Shown here in pieces: positions 36,801 through 46,689 of a stretch of 64,000 nucleotides of DNA; within the stretch, counting starts at the first letter, position 1; each line of letters opens with the position of its first letter. The notes under the pieces were generated by a model, which searched no databases, had not been told where the DNA came from, and was given only the letters and a program-made list of their open reading frames with translations. Both the position numbers and the translations under genes were made by a program. The stretch is taken from contig QCXZ01000137.1 of the NCBI GenBank assembly GCA_025024175.1, forward strand, positions 8,494,001 through 8,558,000, read 5' to 3'. Source of the DNA: Rhyzopertha dominica (taxonomy: Eukaryota; Arthropoda; Insecta; Coleoptera; Bostrichidae).

Positions 36801-39800
36801 AACTATAATAATGGGTGTTGCATGAGTACTAATATTAATAATTTAATGTGCATGACCCTGCCATAATTAGTGGAATATTTGGACAGTTTATATCTGCAAG
36901 ATCAGCGTGACAAAGCTTGAAACACAAAAATGTCCTAGGATAAGAGGTTTTTTTCTTGTTAGTTCTTAGTGAGACAAATACTCGTAACGTCAATGTCAAA
37001 TTTGATTAGTCAGAGGAAATTTTAGTGGCGAAGCTTTTAACTCATTATTTGCATCATTAATTGAGTTTAAAAAATATAGTTTTCCAGATAGTCAGAAATA
37101 TGAAACATCACGCTTTTTCTTTACATGCATTTAATGAAATTTCTATCGCATCAGTTCTCACAGAATTTCTTTAAAGTATTTTCTTGATTTCGCTTCTGTA
37201 GAAATTATTTCGTGAAATGTTGATGAATTAGCCAGATCATGTTCTATGGAAAGCATAAATATATTTTTGTGTTCTTTCTCGGTTTGTTGCTTATTCACAC
37301 GAGGAGGTAGTAACATGAAGGTTAAATTCTAGCGATAGGTCTTCCAAGAGGCACATTTTATTTAAATTTGTGAACAATAATTGAGTTTAAAGTCTAAAGC
37401 TTTCCATTTTATCTGTAAATTTCTAAGTATCTATATTTTTATTGTATATATGCAGTTGTTTTTTGTTTCTGTCAAATTTTCTATACTTATAAGCTAATGA
37501 AAATTTTCCGTTTAAAAATCCAAAATTTTTGCTGGGCTATTTAGCGAAGCAAAGCTTTCTTCCATTTGCTGTATAATGTAATCCGTAACTCCCAACTGAG
37601 AAAATCTTAATTGTATGCTGGAATCAATAACAGTAATTCGTCACTACGCTGTTCTGCCATTTTGGTGTTTCTGTTCACCCATTTCTGGGAAATCGGGCAG
37701 TAACTACTTCTGCCTTTTCCTCCTGCAACTTAAAATTTTCTATTAAAGGCACAAAAACTTTTTTCTTTGAGATTTTGAATCGCTTAATGAACCTTTAATC
37801 ATGCCTTCTCCTCTAACAATATCATTTTGTTTATGTTGCAAATTCAAGTTAACGGATTTTAGTTAAAATTTGTTCCCCGAGAGATATAATAGTATTTTTT
37901 TAAGTATTTTTAATAACACTTTTGGCTGTACGAATGCACACAAGTATTAATTCCTGACACTTATCGCTTCAAACAAATTTATGATTCCAACAAATTANAG
38001 AAGATTCACTGTTGTTTTTAATTGAGCTTGCAATATTTGACATCGACCAGATGATCCGACTACCAAGTATAGACTTGTTAAACAATCCAAAAGTTTTTTT
38101 TTTAATTTTTGTTGATACTACAGCAGGTTTTTTCTTGAAAAAATATAACTTGGCTGGCTGTCTTCAGTGAACCACTCGGTTCTAAGAGGGGCAACTTTTA
38201 ATGAAAATACATTATTATTTTTGTCAAGTCGCCAGTTCAGAGGCCAGATATTGTCGTATTTAACTACAATCACGTTCCCACCTTGACATGAGGTGAATTA
38301 CTACTTAATTTTTGCCATATTTGGATGATATTCAGATATTCGATATATCGTTTCCGATAAAATTAAATACTTGATTCATAAGCTCGTTACACACGACTGG
38401 TGAGCGTACTTAACAAGTCTTCGACCTGTAAAAAATTTAGTGGTGTTAATGTAAAAAATAGCAGGAGTATTTAACCAGTGTGCTCACTCTTCGTAGGCAC
38501 CATTGATCTCTAGTGGGCTCAGATTTTCGATAAATGTTTTTAAGCTTAGCAGAAATCTGCATTCTTATTGGTTACAGCACTGGCACCACGCGTTGTTTAC
38601 AATAAACAGTAAATTCTAGGCTATTGCCAGCATGGGCAATTTTACTTCAGCGTTGCCTGTATTTGTTATGAACGGTATTTTATGAATTTTATTATTATTA
38701 GTTTTCAACAAAGTAAGATATACGTATAAATTTTTAACTGGTGAAACAAGCTATAAGAAAAGATTTGGTTTCGGCTAAGATAGATGACGCGTTAGTAGGC
38801 TTACTGTTAATTTAGATAATTAAAATACAAGCTTTGGCTATTGTCACTTGTGCGTTGGTAGTGTAGTAGTATGCACATTGGAGCGCCATTCCAGCGGCCC
38901 GAGTTCGATTCTCGGCCGAAGCTAAATCTTTTCCTATAGCCTATACTAAATTGTTGTAAAGGATTAGTGACTACTGTGTGCAGGCAGTCTACATGTATGT
39001 TATGGACCTATGGGCTAATACTTCTGGCAGTATGGCAATCATGATCGTTGACAGATATGAAAGATTATGGACGCGGTTTTAAGTGTTTGTGTTGTGTTTT
39101 TGATTTGTTTTCACCTGGACTGTTCTGTGATTTGCACTTACGTAGATAACCATGCCAATACATATCTGAAAATCCTGTCAAAATTACACATATGTGTTTG
39201 TTTACACTTTGCTAAACACGAGCGCGTGCGTTGCCAGGGTAACGAGCAAGCCCCTAGTATATGTAAGAATTTAGGATGGCAATGCCATCTGTCAGCATTA
39301 CACTGACATGATGACAAAGCCACCTAGCTGTCTTAACGGGTACTACTTCCTAAAGAAAGTGACCTGTAGCCTGACAAATTGGCATGCAACTGCATACTTC
39401 AATTTGAGAGCAGGCCCCCACGTCACTTTTTGCTAGCGGGCAAGAACCGACATACATTAAAATGCATGTCTATGCTGTGCTGTCTACACCTCAACCAACT
39501 GCAGATAGATCTATTTCGCTGTCATTCCAGCTCATCAGTGCAGTTTAGGTCTAGTGTAGACAGCACAGGTCAATTCCTTTAGGAAGTAGTATCCGTTAAG
39601 GCAGCTAGGTGACTTTGTCATCATGTCAGTGTAATGATGACAGATGGCATTGCCATCCTAAATTCTTACTTACATCATACCATTGCTGTGGTATATAAGC
39701 AAAACCAGTTCTATGCCGTGCTGTCTACACTAGACCTAAACTGCACTGATGAGCTGTAATGACAGCGAAATAGATCTATCTGCAGTTGGTTGAGGTGTAG

Positions 39801-42800
39801 ACAGCACAGCATAGACATGCATTTTAACCAATAGTATGCTTGCATACTGCTGTAAGTCATCAGTTGGTGTGTAAATTTAAAAGAAAAAAGAGGAGCGTGA
39901 TTTTACTGTTTCCTTTATTATACGGTGTAAAAGCTTCGAGCGGCCACAGTTAACACAGTGAACTACAGTTTAGTAGCGCTTCAATATATGCAAATTTAAT
40001 ACAGTGGAAAATTCCTCATATAATATAACTGGGTTACCTATCATCTTCGTTAAATGATCTTTTCTACTGTTTTAATACCTCCTTCCTAAAATCTATCGAA
40101 ATATGCAGCCTCTGGAAGATTAAAGGTCCAAGTAATGCGATTTCGACCAGCTTGAAATATTTCATATTTCAGAAAGTTGTACAGTTCAGCTAATTCATTT
40201 CAGCAGTATATGACAGAACATGGTCCTTTACCGTATAAAACCTTTGCATGTGTTTATATACAATCTGAAACCAGACAGTGCTAACGCCGCAATCAGCAAA
40301 TGAACAAAAAATCCCTAGATTGCCACGAAAAATCACCTCTGGAGCAACCACAGCTCATAATAACGTCTTCAGCCAGGCAACTGCTCCTTTATTCATACAG
40401 TACGCGGCCTAGACGGATGCTCGCTACGAATCTTTGCCAAGCCACTTCCAGAAACAGTTTCAATTATGGATGACAATATTATTTACAGAGAGAATGTAAT
40501 CCTCGGGGAATACGACACGCGGAACGAAACGGACTGCGTCGAATTCGAAACGGGGAGACAATGCGCTCCCCCAGCCCGCAAATTCAAAGTAGACGTCTAC
40601 ATAGTCCATCCAGGATGGAGGCGGAATTTAGACGACGACATCGCTCTGATAAGGCTGGATGAGCAGGTGCAGTTCAACGGTAAAAGCCGCGTCTCCATGT
40701 ACGATGCGAAATGACAATTTAATAAATGTTGCAGAGTATATAAGGCCTATTTGTTTGCCGCTGGCGGGTATAAACTTGACGAGAGATGAGCGCTTCCTGG
40801 TGGCTGGCTGGGGACGAACGGAAAAAGGTAAGTGACTCGCCTAACTTGTAGTTTTTGCCTTAATGGAATTTTCCTGGAAGAAGGGATTTAATGATATAAT
40901 CGACTTCTCAAATAGCCTAGATATTATGATCTTATGTAGTGTAAATCAAGCTGAGAACTCAAGTATGATCAGTGCCGTAGCTATCATGTGGCAACTGGGG
41001 CTATAAATCCTGCCCTCCCGTTCGATCTTGCAAATTTTTTCAGGAGAGAGCATAACATTATTAGAAACAGCCACGATAGGAGAAGTAGTAACAGAGTATA
41101 ACCAGTGAAGCCTTTAGAAAGCATTTAGATCTAGAAATATTTCATACGTTATCGATCAACAAATAAACATGGTTAATTTGTGAAAAAAATTAATGAACAA
41201 AAAGAAGGTGTTTTGAAAAAGGAGTGGCCTCTCAAGCCTCAAACGCGAATATCGCCTACTTGCATCTAGAAGCGAGAGAACCGGCTACCGACTGCCTGTG
41301 GATATTTTACAAGAAATTCTAACTTAGGAAAACTAGAAATATCATTATTCTGAGAACTTTGTACTTGTAGACAAAATCTAGTTGTTCGTAGCATTATACG
41401 TGTCTTAAGAATTAAATTAACAAGAGTTTCATATTTCCGTCTAGCTGAACTTAAAATGGAAATATGTAAATATATACCTAGGAGCAGTAGAACAACATTT
41501 TTGGGGCTGAAAAGCGCAATGAGTTATAGGTTCTTAAAAAGGAGATTTATGAATATGTTCCATTATAAAAGTTATAACTAAACAACTAACAGCTATTTTC
41601 ATATAAATCTGTCTTGCTACCAAAATAGCAGGTCCCGTTTGGATGGATTTAAAACTAATTAACTTTTTTTTAATGCGTGAATAATCTGTTGTGGTGTGTA
41701 AAAGTTTAAATTACTCTTGGAAACACTGGTTTACTTCCTTATAGCAGGTACCTATATAAGAAAAATGAAACTGTGTTTGTACTTTTAATGTTATTGTAAT
41801 ATCTACTTATGAATACATGGTTACTTAGCAAAATATTATTATTTTGAATAAAACCGCCAAATGAAATCGCAGCTAGCAAATACAAGGCGAAGGAAAGAAT
41901 TAGTTCGTTTTCTCAACAAAGACAGCTTCTCAGTGTAATTAGTGATATGAACAATACATAATATAACTGTAATGCACATATTCCATAATTCTCAGTTATT
42001 CAGTGCACTCAGAGCCTTTACTTCTTGGGTCTATCTATCATTTTCCCAACAACATATACAGGGTTCGCCACTTAAAACTCTCAAGGCTCGTATTTGCAGT
42101 ATTTTTTTAGGTACAACCTTAAATTATGTGTCAAATTGTAAGTCTTCTTAAACTCTTTAAAAATCGCATTGTGAGTGTCCAAAAATTTATTTGCCGATTA
42201 TGGTATTTTAAAAATACAGTTAATTTTTGTAAATATTTTTTACCTTACCCCGTATAATAAATATTGCTTCATAGTTAGATGCAGACTTTTGTCTTCTTCA
42301 ATTTGTGTTATTACAACGTATGCATATTTTTTATTTCTTCTTAATGAAAAACAAGAAAAACGCGTCGCCGTCATATTCTATAAATAGGGCTGTTCACAAT
42401 TTTTTAAATGTTACTTTAACATCTCATTACGGTACAAATTAAACCTACATACCCATCGCTGCACATAAAACCCCAAAATTTAGTGTAACTTAAGGTTGTA
42501 CCTAAAAAATAATGAAAATACGAACCTGGGGAGTTTTAGATGGTGGACCCTGTATATGTCAAGTCAATTCAGTGTTTACTGTTTCTATAGTCTACCACTT
42601 CTTTCACCGCCTTGAATAATTTAAAGTCTATGATGTTCTACACATCCCTAATTTACTACCTTAAAATACAACTCTGAAAATGTCATATGAAATAACGTAG
42701 TGGTTTCATTCTAAACGCAATGTCAATGGAAATGGTAGTAAAGGATATTCTAATTAATTAGCCGTTTGTAATTAAATGAAGCAGACGTTCACAAACTTTT

Positions 42801-44437
42801 TCAATCAAAGACAACTGAATGATTGCACATACTATTTTAAATATTTTTAGTTGGAAAGTGTAATAGGTACCTACTACAGGTCATCGCAAGAAAGAAATTT
42901 TTATCGTTTTAAGCTTCTTGTCACTGCGGTAGACATCTCGTACAAATTAAAATACTCACAAAACAATTTTTCTAGGCATAACTTCAAAAAAGCATAGTCG
43001 CTTATTCTGACAATAATTTTAGACCATTACTGGTCCTAAAAAACGAGGTTTTAATAATGCTATGTGTTAGGATGCAGTGAAACGCTAATCTTTAACAAAT
43101 CAATCAATTTCTCAACTTGAGTAGTTCATGTTCATTTTGGGAATGACGCTGCAGTTTCTTAGACACAAATTCTATATTGCTTATACCGCCTTTTATATAG
43201 TTATTATATTATGCATACGGCTACATCGCGTTTTTCCCAAGATTTTGTTTCAGAATTAAAATACTGAAGCTCACACCATTTCATAAAAGGGCATAACTGC
43301 AGTCTTTTCAAAAGCAAAAGCAAATTTTCGGTCTCGATGTATCGTGGAGAAAGTGACTACCCTGTAAGCAATTTTTGAAATTATACCCCTTCAAAGTTGT
43401 GTTACATTATTTCAACCGTTATAATAGAAAAACGAGCTGAAAATTAGAATATCAGTTACGTATATAAAAAAAAACTTTTTAAGACAAATTGTAGTGTTTT
43501 TTGCGGCAAAATTAGGTATTACCAGGCGAAGTTATGAAATGTAAACATTTTTATCAATTCTTCTGCATCGTCATTAATTGTTGTAGCAACCTTTTGATGT
43601 GATATGCTGACTGATGCGGCAATAAGCGTGTTTTAAGTCTTTTTTTGTTTGTGAATTGGGTAAGATTTTTAAAAGCTTCTAAACGTATGTCTAAAGCGAG
43701 AAGACAATGGGTTTGCAACAAACCACTTTATCCTTCTTGTACTTGAAAAAGTATTGATTTTTGAAACGTATATCAAAAGCCAATTTTATATCAAAAAATA
43801 TCGATTTCTGCCATAATACATAATGAGCAATTCAAATTGTTTTAATTAATCTACAAAAAAAGCACAGTATGTTGCAACAGGATGTAACTTACCGTTTGAT
43901 ATAACTAGGAATGCATAGCAAAAGACACGATGCCATAAGGAAATTCTATGGTTTTGTAACCTATTGCCTACTCAATCCTGTTTTTCTTGGTCATTAGCAA
44001 CAAATGGCTAAAATAGTAAATTATTAATAAGTGTATGTAGATCAAAAATCTAAAGAACTGTCTGGACATTGTTCGCTTAGAAATCAGCTTTTGTCAGCTG
44101 TAAACACCTAAATCACTTTATGATTGCAGAAAGAAGAAGTCCTTTAAAAATAAAAGCCAGTGTCCCGCTGGCCAACCGGTCGCAGTGCCTTGGCAAACTT
44201 AGCGACAACCAGCTTTGCGCGGGAAATATCAGAGGAAGCGATACCTGCGTGGGAGATTCCGGGGGTCCACTGATGCTGGAGCACAATGTAAACTCTAACT
44301 ATCTCGTTTTCCTCATCGGAGTTGTCTCGTACGGTCCTGGTGTTTGTGGAAGTCGACCGGCGGTATACACCTACGTTCCAAACTACGTTAAATGGATTAC
44401 AGAAATTTTGGACTTGGAAAGGTCTTTCATTTGGTGA
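27866..44437 (+). CDS. CLIP-domain serine protease, two CLIP domains (gene 3)
   Basis: Exons 27866-27917, 33834-34028, 35647-36052, 40489-40679, 40735-40827, 44130-44437; the phases close to 414 residues plus stop. Exon 1 encodes a signal peptide (MCVVLSYSWWIVLFLVP) behind a TATA box. CLIP1 has four Cys (26, 32, 57, 68); the first is missing and the fifth is Arg67. CLIP2 is complete (75, 85, 91, 117, 127, 128). Linker Cys149, activation site R157|IVGG, S1 domain with His203, Asp268, Ser356, and Asp350 giving Arg/Lys specificity. The loop Cys pair 234/243 is as in easter-like proteases. It is closest to gene 2 in layout. Introns 1, 3 and 5 are 3-6 kb and hold repeats including two hammerhead ribozymes in intron 3. 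Polyadenylation signal AATAAA at 44571-44576. Exon 1 is the least certain part because it lies 5.9 kb from exon 2. Confidence 0.88.
27918..33833 (+). other. Intron 1 of gene 3, mostly unrecognised
   Basis: 5.9 kb, AT-rich, with Ns near 28966-29078 and a short (CAGA)n run near 30336. The block 30790-31150 is GC-richer and CpG-containing (ACGTTACGCAGACAGCCG, TGACGTCGCG) and stands out from its surroundings; it may be regulatory. No coding similarity seen. Confidence 0.4.
34640..35450 (+). mobile_element. Penelope-like RT fragment in intron 2 of gene 3
   Basis: Readable blocks in shifted frames: LPKYTEETSTVVSYINAPAY and KICKKLSHLVPELIDF near 34680-34790, then SPFLAELYMDNFETNILN near 35070-35125 and HVDDIFLYLNRYTSN near 35150-35200 (the catalytic VDD). 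This matches the Penelope order of thumb-like N-terminal region and RT core. Stops show decay; no GIY-YIG part seen. Confidence 0.65.
36053..38740 (+). other. First part of intron 3 of gene 3
   Basis: AT-rich, one N at 37998. No open frame above about 65 codons and no recognisable repeat family. Nothing supported. Confidence 0.4.
38750..38942. repeat. Inverted repeat enclosing a tRNA-like sequence
   Basis: GCTATAAGAAAAGATTTGGT near 38750 is the imperfect reverse complement of GCTAAATCTTTTCCTATAGC near 38921-38940. The arms, about 26 bp including the adjoining GGC/GCC sequence, enclose the tRNA-Gly-like sequence. This suggests a tRNA-derived mobile element rather than a plain gene. Confidence 0.45.
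38852..38922 (+). tRNA. tRNA-Gly(GCC)-like sequence, probable pseudogene or SINE head
   Basis: A 71-base cloverleaf can be drawn: acceptor GCGTTGG against CCGAAGC (one mismatch), 4-bp D stem, anticodon stem TTGGA/TCCAG with loop GCGCCAT (anticodon GCC), and perfect T arm CCGAG-TTCGATT-CTCGG. A TTTT terminator follows at about 38929. Against a working gene: C instead of U before the anticodon, no GG in the D loop, and its position inside an inverted repeat. Confidence 0.45.
39477..39566 (-). ncRNA. Hammerhead ribozyme, type I (- strand copy)
   Basis: On the - strand: stem I outer 13 bp (GTGCTGTCTACAC with GTGTAGACAGCAC), internal loop, inner 7 bp AACTGCA/TGCAGTT. The core is CTGATGA (39538-39532), stem II GCTG/CAGC, then GAAA (39517-39514). 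A 3-bp stem III follows, with cleavage triplet AUC (39506-39504). All core bases are intact. It differs from the + copy by one stem II base (U to G). It is antisense to gene 3. Confidence 0.85.
39718..39807 (+). ncRNA. Hammerhead ribozyme, type I (+ strand copy)
   Basis: Complete architecture. Stem I has an outer part 39718-39730 with 39795-39807 (13 bp perfect), an internal loop (39731-39738 / 39788-39794), and an inner part 39739-39745 with 39781-39787 (7 bp). Core CUGAUGA 39746-39752. Stem II GCUGU-AAUG-ACAGC 39753-39766. Core GAAA 39767-39770. Stem III AUA-GAUC-UAU 39770-39779, and the cleavage nucleotide C39780 in triplet AUC. The short stem III is typical of animal retroelement hammerheads. 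It lies in sense orientation in intron 3 of gene 3, so the pre-mRNA would contain it. Confidence 0.9.
42059..42552. mobile_element. MITE with about 80-bp terminal inverted repeats
   Basis: A 494-bp element in intron 5 of gene 3. Left end CAGGGTTCGCCACTTAAAAC; right end, reverse complemented, CAGGGTCCACCATCTAAAAC. The similarity continues through TTTTTTAGGTACAACCTTAA to about 80 bp. TA (or TATA) is present on both sides. Ends and target fit a Tc1/mariner-type MITE. No transposase. Confidence 0.8.
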
Positions 44438-44570
44438 CGGAATCTAGATGATGCACCAGGTGTAAATAATTTGAGAACGAAAGAAGGTCTTTACGAAGAC
44501 AAGATGAGGCGCCCTCATTTCGAGGAGGACTTTATCATCAATTTGAACGCGAGACTGAATTTACGAATGA

Positions 44571-44576
44571 AATAAA
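44571..44576 (+). terminator. Polyadenylation signal of gene 3
   Basis: AATAAA, 134 bases after the stop codon and 140 bases before the stop of the convergent TTLL gene. Confidence 0.6.
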
Positions 44577-44715
44577 AAATAACAATTAGGACCGCCGTTT
44601 TACTACAATCAATACCTGATCTACTACAGTTACAAGCACTGCAATTAATCATATCAATTTAGTGCTAATTACACGCAATTAATAACATACATACTACACA
44701 GACAAAAATAACCGT

Positions 44716-46689
44716 TCACCGGCCACTTTTGGTACTAGCATCCTTAGATTTCCTAGCAGGAATGGTAGTAATGGTTCTAGGAACCTGCGAGCGCGCTAGG
44801 CTAGCCCATGATACTGGCAGCTCCGATCTGGCCACTCCGACTCCCCTCAAGCCTTCAAGAAGATCCACGATTGCAGGTCCTTTGGTTACAGGTGGGTTAG
44901 GTTCGTTGCGGATTTTATCGAAAATCGAAAACTTTCTTTCATCCTGCGGTCTTAGGACACCGTTTTTCTTGAGCCCGAAGTAGATGTGTTCGAGTAGTCC
45001 GTTGCTCCTGACGAGATAGTCGCGCTGAGCGAGTCTTTGCAGTCGTTCCTTCTCGTCCGCTTCCACGATCATCTGAGGCTCAAACGAGCTGATGCTGCTC
45101 AGCGGTGCTGAAGGAATGGAGTGCTTGGTACGAGGCGACTCAGATCTGATTTTGGAAGTAGGCGGCGTCGGCTTGTTGGTTATTCTCTTGGAAGCCTCGA
45201 GCTTAGCGCGCAAATGCATCTCGTCTCTTAACGCCATTTGCGCGCTTTCTCTAGCTCTACTCGCTGCTGTGTCGCAATATAGAGATCCTTGGCCTTGGTT
45301 GAAGAATTTCGAATAAGTGTGGTCTGCCGAGGGCAACGGATAGACCAGTCTGAAGTTGCCGCGATTACACATTTCGTGCCTGTAGTATTCAGTGAAGGAT
45401 CGTCCGTCGGTTGCCGGTGGTGGCGCGTCTTTGTTCATCCCGTGCAGAAGCCTCTCCCTCACCCTCTTCTTGTCTTCACGCATTATCTTCCGTTTGTCGC
45501 AGATGTCCATGTTGAGCATTGCGAACATGTCGTGCAGGAGGCCTTCCTTAACTTCGCAATCCAAAGCCGTGTCAGTGTGGAAGCTGGGCGAGTGATTTAT
45601 CTCCAGGATTTGAGGATTTAGGCGTCTATCCAGGAGGATGTCTGTTCCCAGCAGCTCACAGCAAGCGGGTATCACATCGTGGTTGGGAAAGCACGCAGAG
45701 TAGCTGTGTTTCAAGACAGGCCATGCACTGATGATGGTTTTGATAATGACGTCGTCGATGCGGTGCCATAGCTTGTCAACGTCGTGGCCTAAGCTACGCA
45801 AGTACCCGTTTAACCACGACAGCTTACGTTTGCTGCCTCCTTCATTGTCCAAATTGTAAGTCCTGCTGTGCTTGTTAACGGCGTAATTGGTCAAATGCAT
45901 GAACACGTTCGTGATATTCACGCCAGATGGTTCCTTGTATCGACTTGTAGCAAACCTGCATAACCCTTCTTCGTATATGTATATTCTTAACGGATCACAT
46001 GATGTAATAAGAGTGTAGACTCGTAAATCGAATTTATAGCCGTCAATAAGGAACGGTCTGGATATGTAAACTTGACATATAACTCGATCTGAAGGTTTCA
46101 CTTCTTTCAAATTTTTCGTAATGAGGATGCCCCTACCCTGACTCCCAGCATCCGGCTTTAATATAAAAGTCTTGTTCTTTCGGAGCCTGCTGTACGAAAG
46201 CACTTCTCCTAGGTCAGCTGGGAGGCACCAAGTTTTAGGGAAGAAGTTATAATCCTTCGGAAATAGACGCAACATCCTGTTGAGGTTCCTAGCCAGCAAA
46301 TCTTTACGACAAATTTCCAACATCCCAGGAAAATGGTTGATTTTCTGATAGCGCTTCATTTCCTTACACCTCTCTATTGAAATAGATAAATCAGTCCAGT
46401 ACATGTTCCACGTGTCGCCCTCCGCTACTTCTTTGTAGCCGAATTTTGCTGCCGTCCTTCTGATGACGTCGTATCGACAGTTGGTCAAACATATCGTAAC
46501 GGCTCTTTTGCGCTTCTTCCTACCCTTCGTAGAGTCGCTGCGTACGACCTCCGGTTTGATATGCGGTGTTGATGGCTTCCGTGTCGTGGTCGATCTTGAC
46601 GTTTTATCTGTTTCTGTTTCTGAGCTCGAGTCTGAGCTGTCGTCGTCAGCTTTTATCACGGGCAAACTAGTAATGGAATAGTCTACCAT
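44716..46689 (-). CDS. TTLL6: Tubulin polyglutamylase, TTLL6/13-like
   Basis: A single uninterrupted frame of 657 codons from ATG 46689, in good context (ATCCATGG); the frame extends only six codons further to a GTG directly after an in-frame TGA. It has an acidic/Ser-rich N-terminus, then a basic stretch (GRKKRKR, about 55-62). The TTL ATP-grasp domain (about 65-400) shows ICRKDLLARNLNRM, FPKTWCLPADLGE, KPDAGSQGRG (about 178-187, nucleotide loop), YKFDLRVYTL, HLTNYAVNKHS and ILEINHSPSF (metal-binding Glu/Asn, about 362). Next comes a basic microtubule-binding-type helix region (KRKIMREDKKRVRERLL) and a long low-complexity tail. TTLL6/13 enzymes add or lengthen glutamate chains on tubulin tails, mainly in axonemes. 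Assignment to TTLL6 rather than TTLL13 is by overall resemblance. Convergent with gene 3, with 278 bp between the stop codons. Confidence 0.9.
   Translation of the reverse strand: MVDYSITSLPVIKADDDSSDSSSETETDKTSRSTTTRKPSTPHIKPEVVRSDSTKGRKKRKRAVTICLTNCRYDVIRRTAAKFGYKEVAEGDTWNMYWTDLSISIERCKEMKRYQKINHFPGMLEICRKDLLARNLNRMLRLFPKDYNFFPKTWCLPADLGEVLSYSRLRKNKTFILKPDAGSQGRGILITKNLKEVKPSDRVICQVYISRPFLIDGYKFDLRVYTLITSCDPLRIYIYEEGLCRFATSRYKEPSGVNITNVFMHLTNYAVNKHSRTYNLDNEGGSKRKLSWLNGYLRSLGHDVDKLWHRIDDVIIKTIISAWPVLKHSYSACFPNHDVIPACCELLGTDILLDRRLNPQILEINHSPSFHTDTALDCEVKEGLLHDMFAMLNMDICDKRKIMREDKKRVRERLLHGMNKDAPPPATDGRSFTEYYRHEMCNRGNFRLVYPLPSADHTYSKFFNQGQGSLYCDTAASRARESAQMALRDEMHLRAKLEASKRITNKPTPPTSKIRSESPRTKHSIPSAPLSSISSFEPQMIVEADEKERLQRLAQRDYLVRSNGLLEHIYFGLKKNGVLRPQDERKFSIFDKIRNEPNPPVTKGPAIVDLLEGLRGVGVARSELPVSWASLARSQVPRTITTIPARKSKDASTKSGR

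Larger units (their letters stand above)
39257..39827. repeat. Interleaved inverted-repeat element carrying two hammerheads (A-B-A'-B')
   Basis: Arm A (39257-39364) is the reverse complement of A' (39568-39680) with few differences. Arm B (about 39458-39566) is the reverse complement of B' (39718-39827). B and B' each contain a hammerhead ribozyme. The order A, B, A', B' means the two pairings cannot both form fully. B meets A' directly at 39567/39568, so two permuted monomers appear joined head to head. A 6-bp TAGTAT at 39255 and 39832 may be a target duplication, but this is weak. It resembles a small retrozyme or PLE-derived unit; class undecided. Confidence 0.8.

Noticed and set aside
45092..45621. 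+ strand open frames opposite the TTLL gene
   Set aside because: Antisense shadows of a GC-richer coding sequence; no domain or start context.
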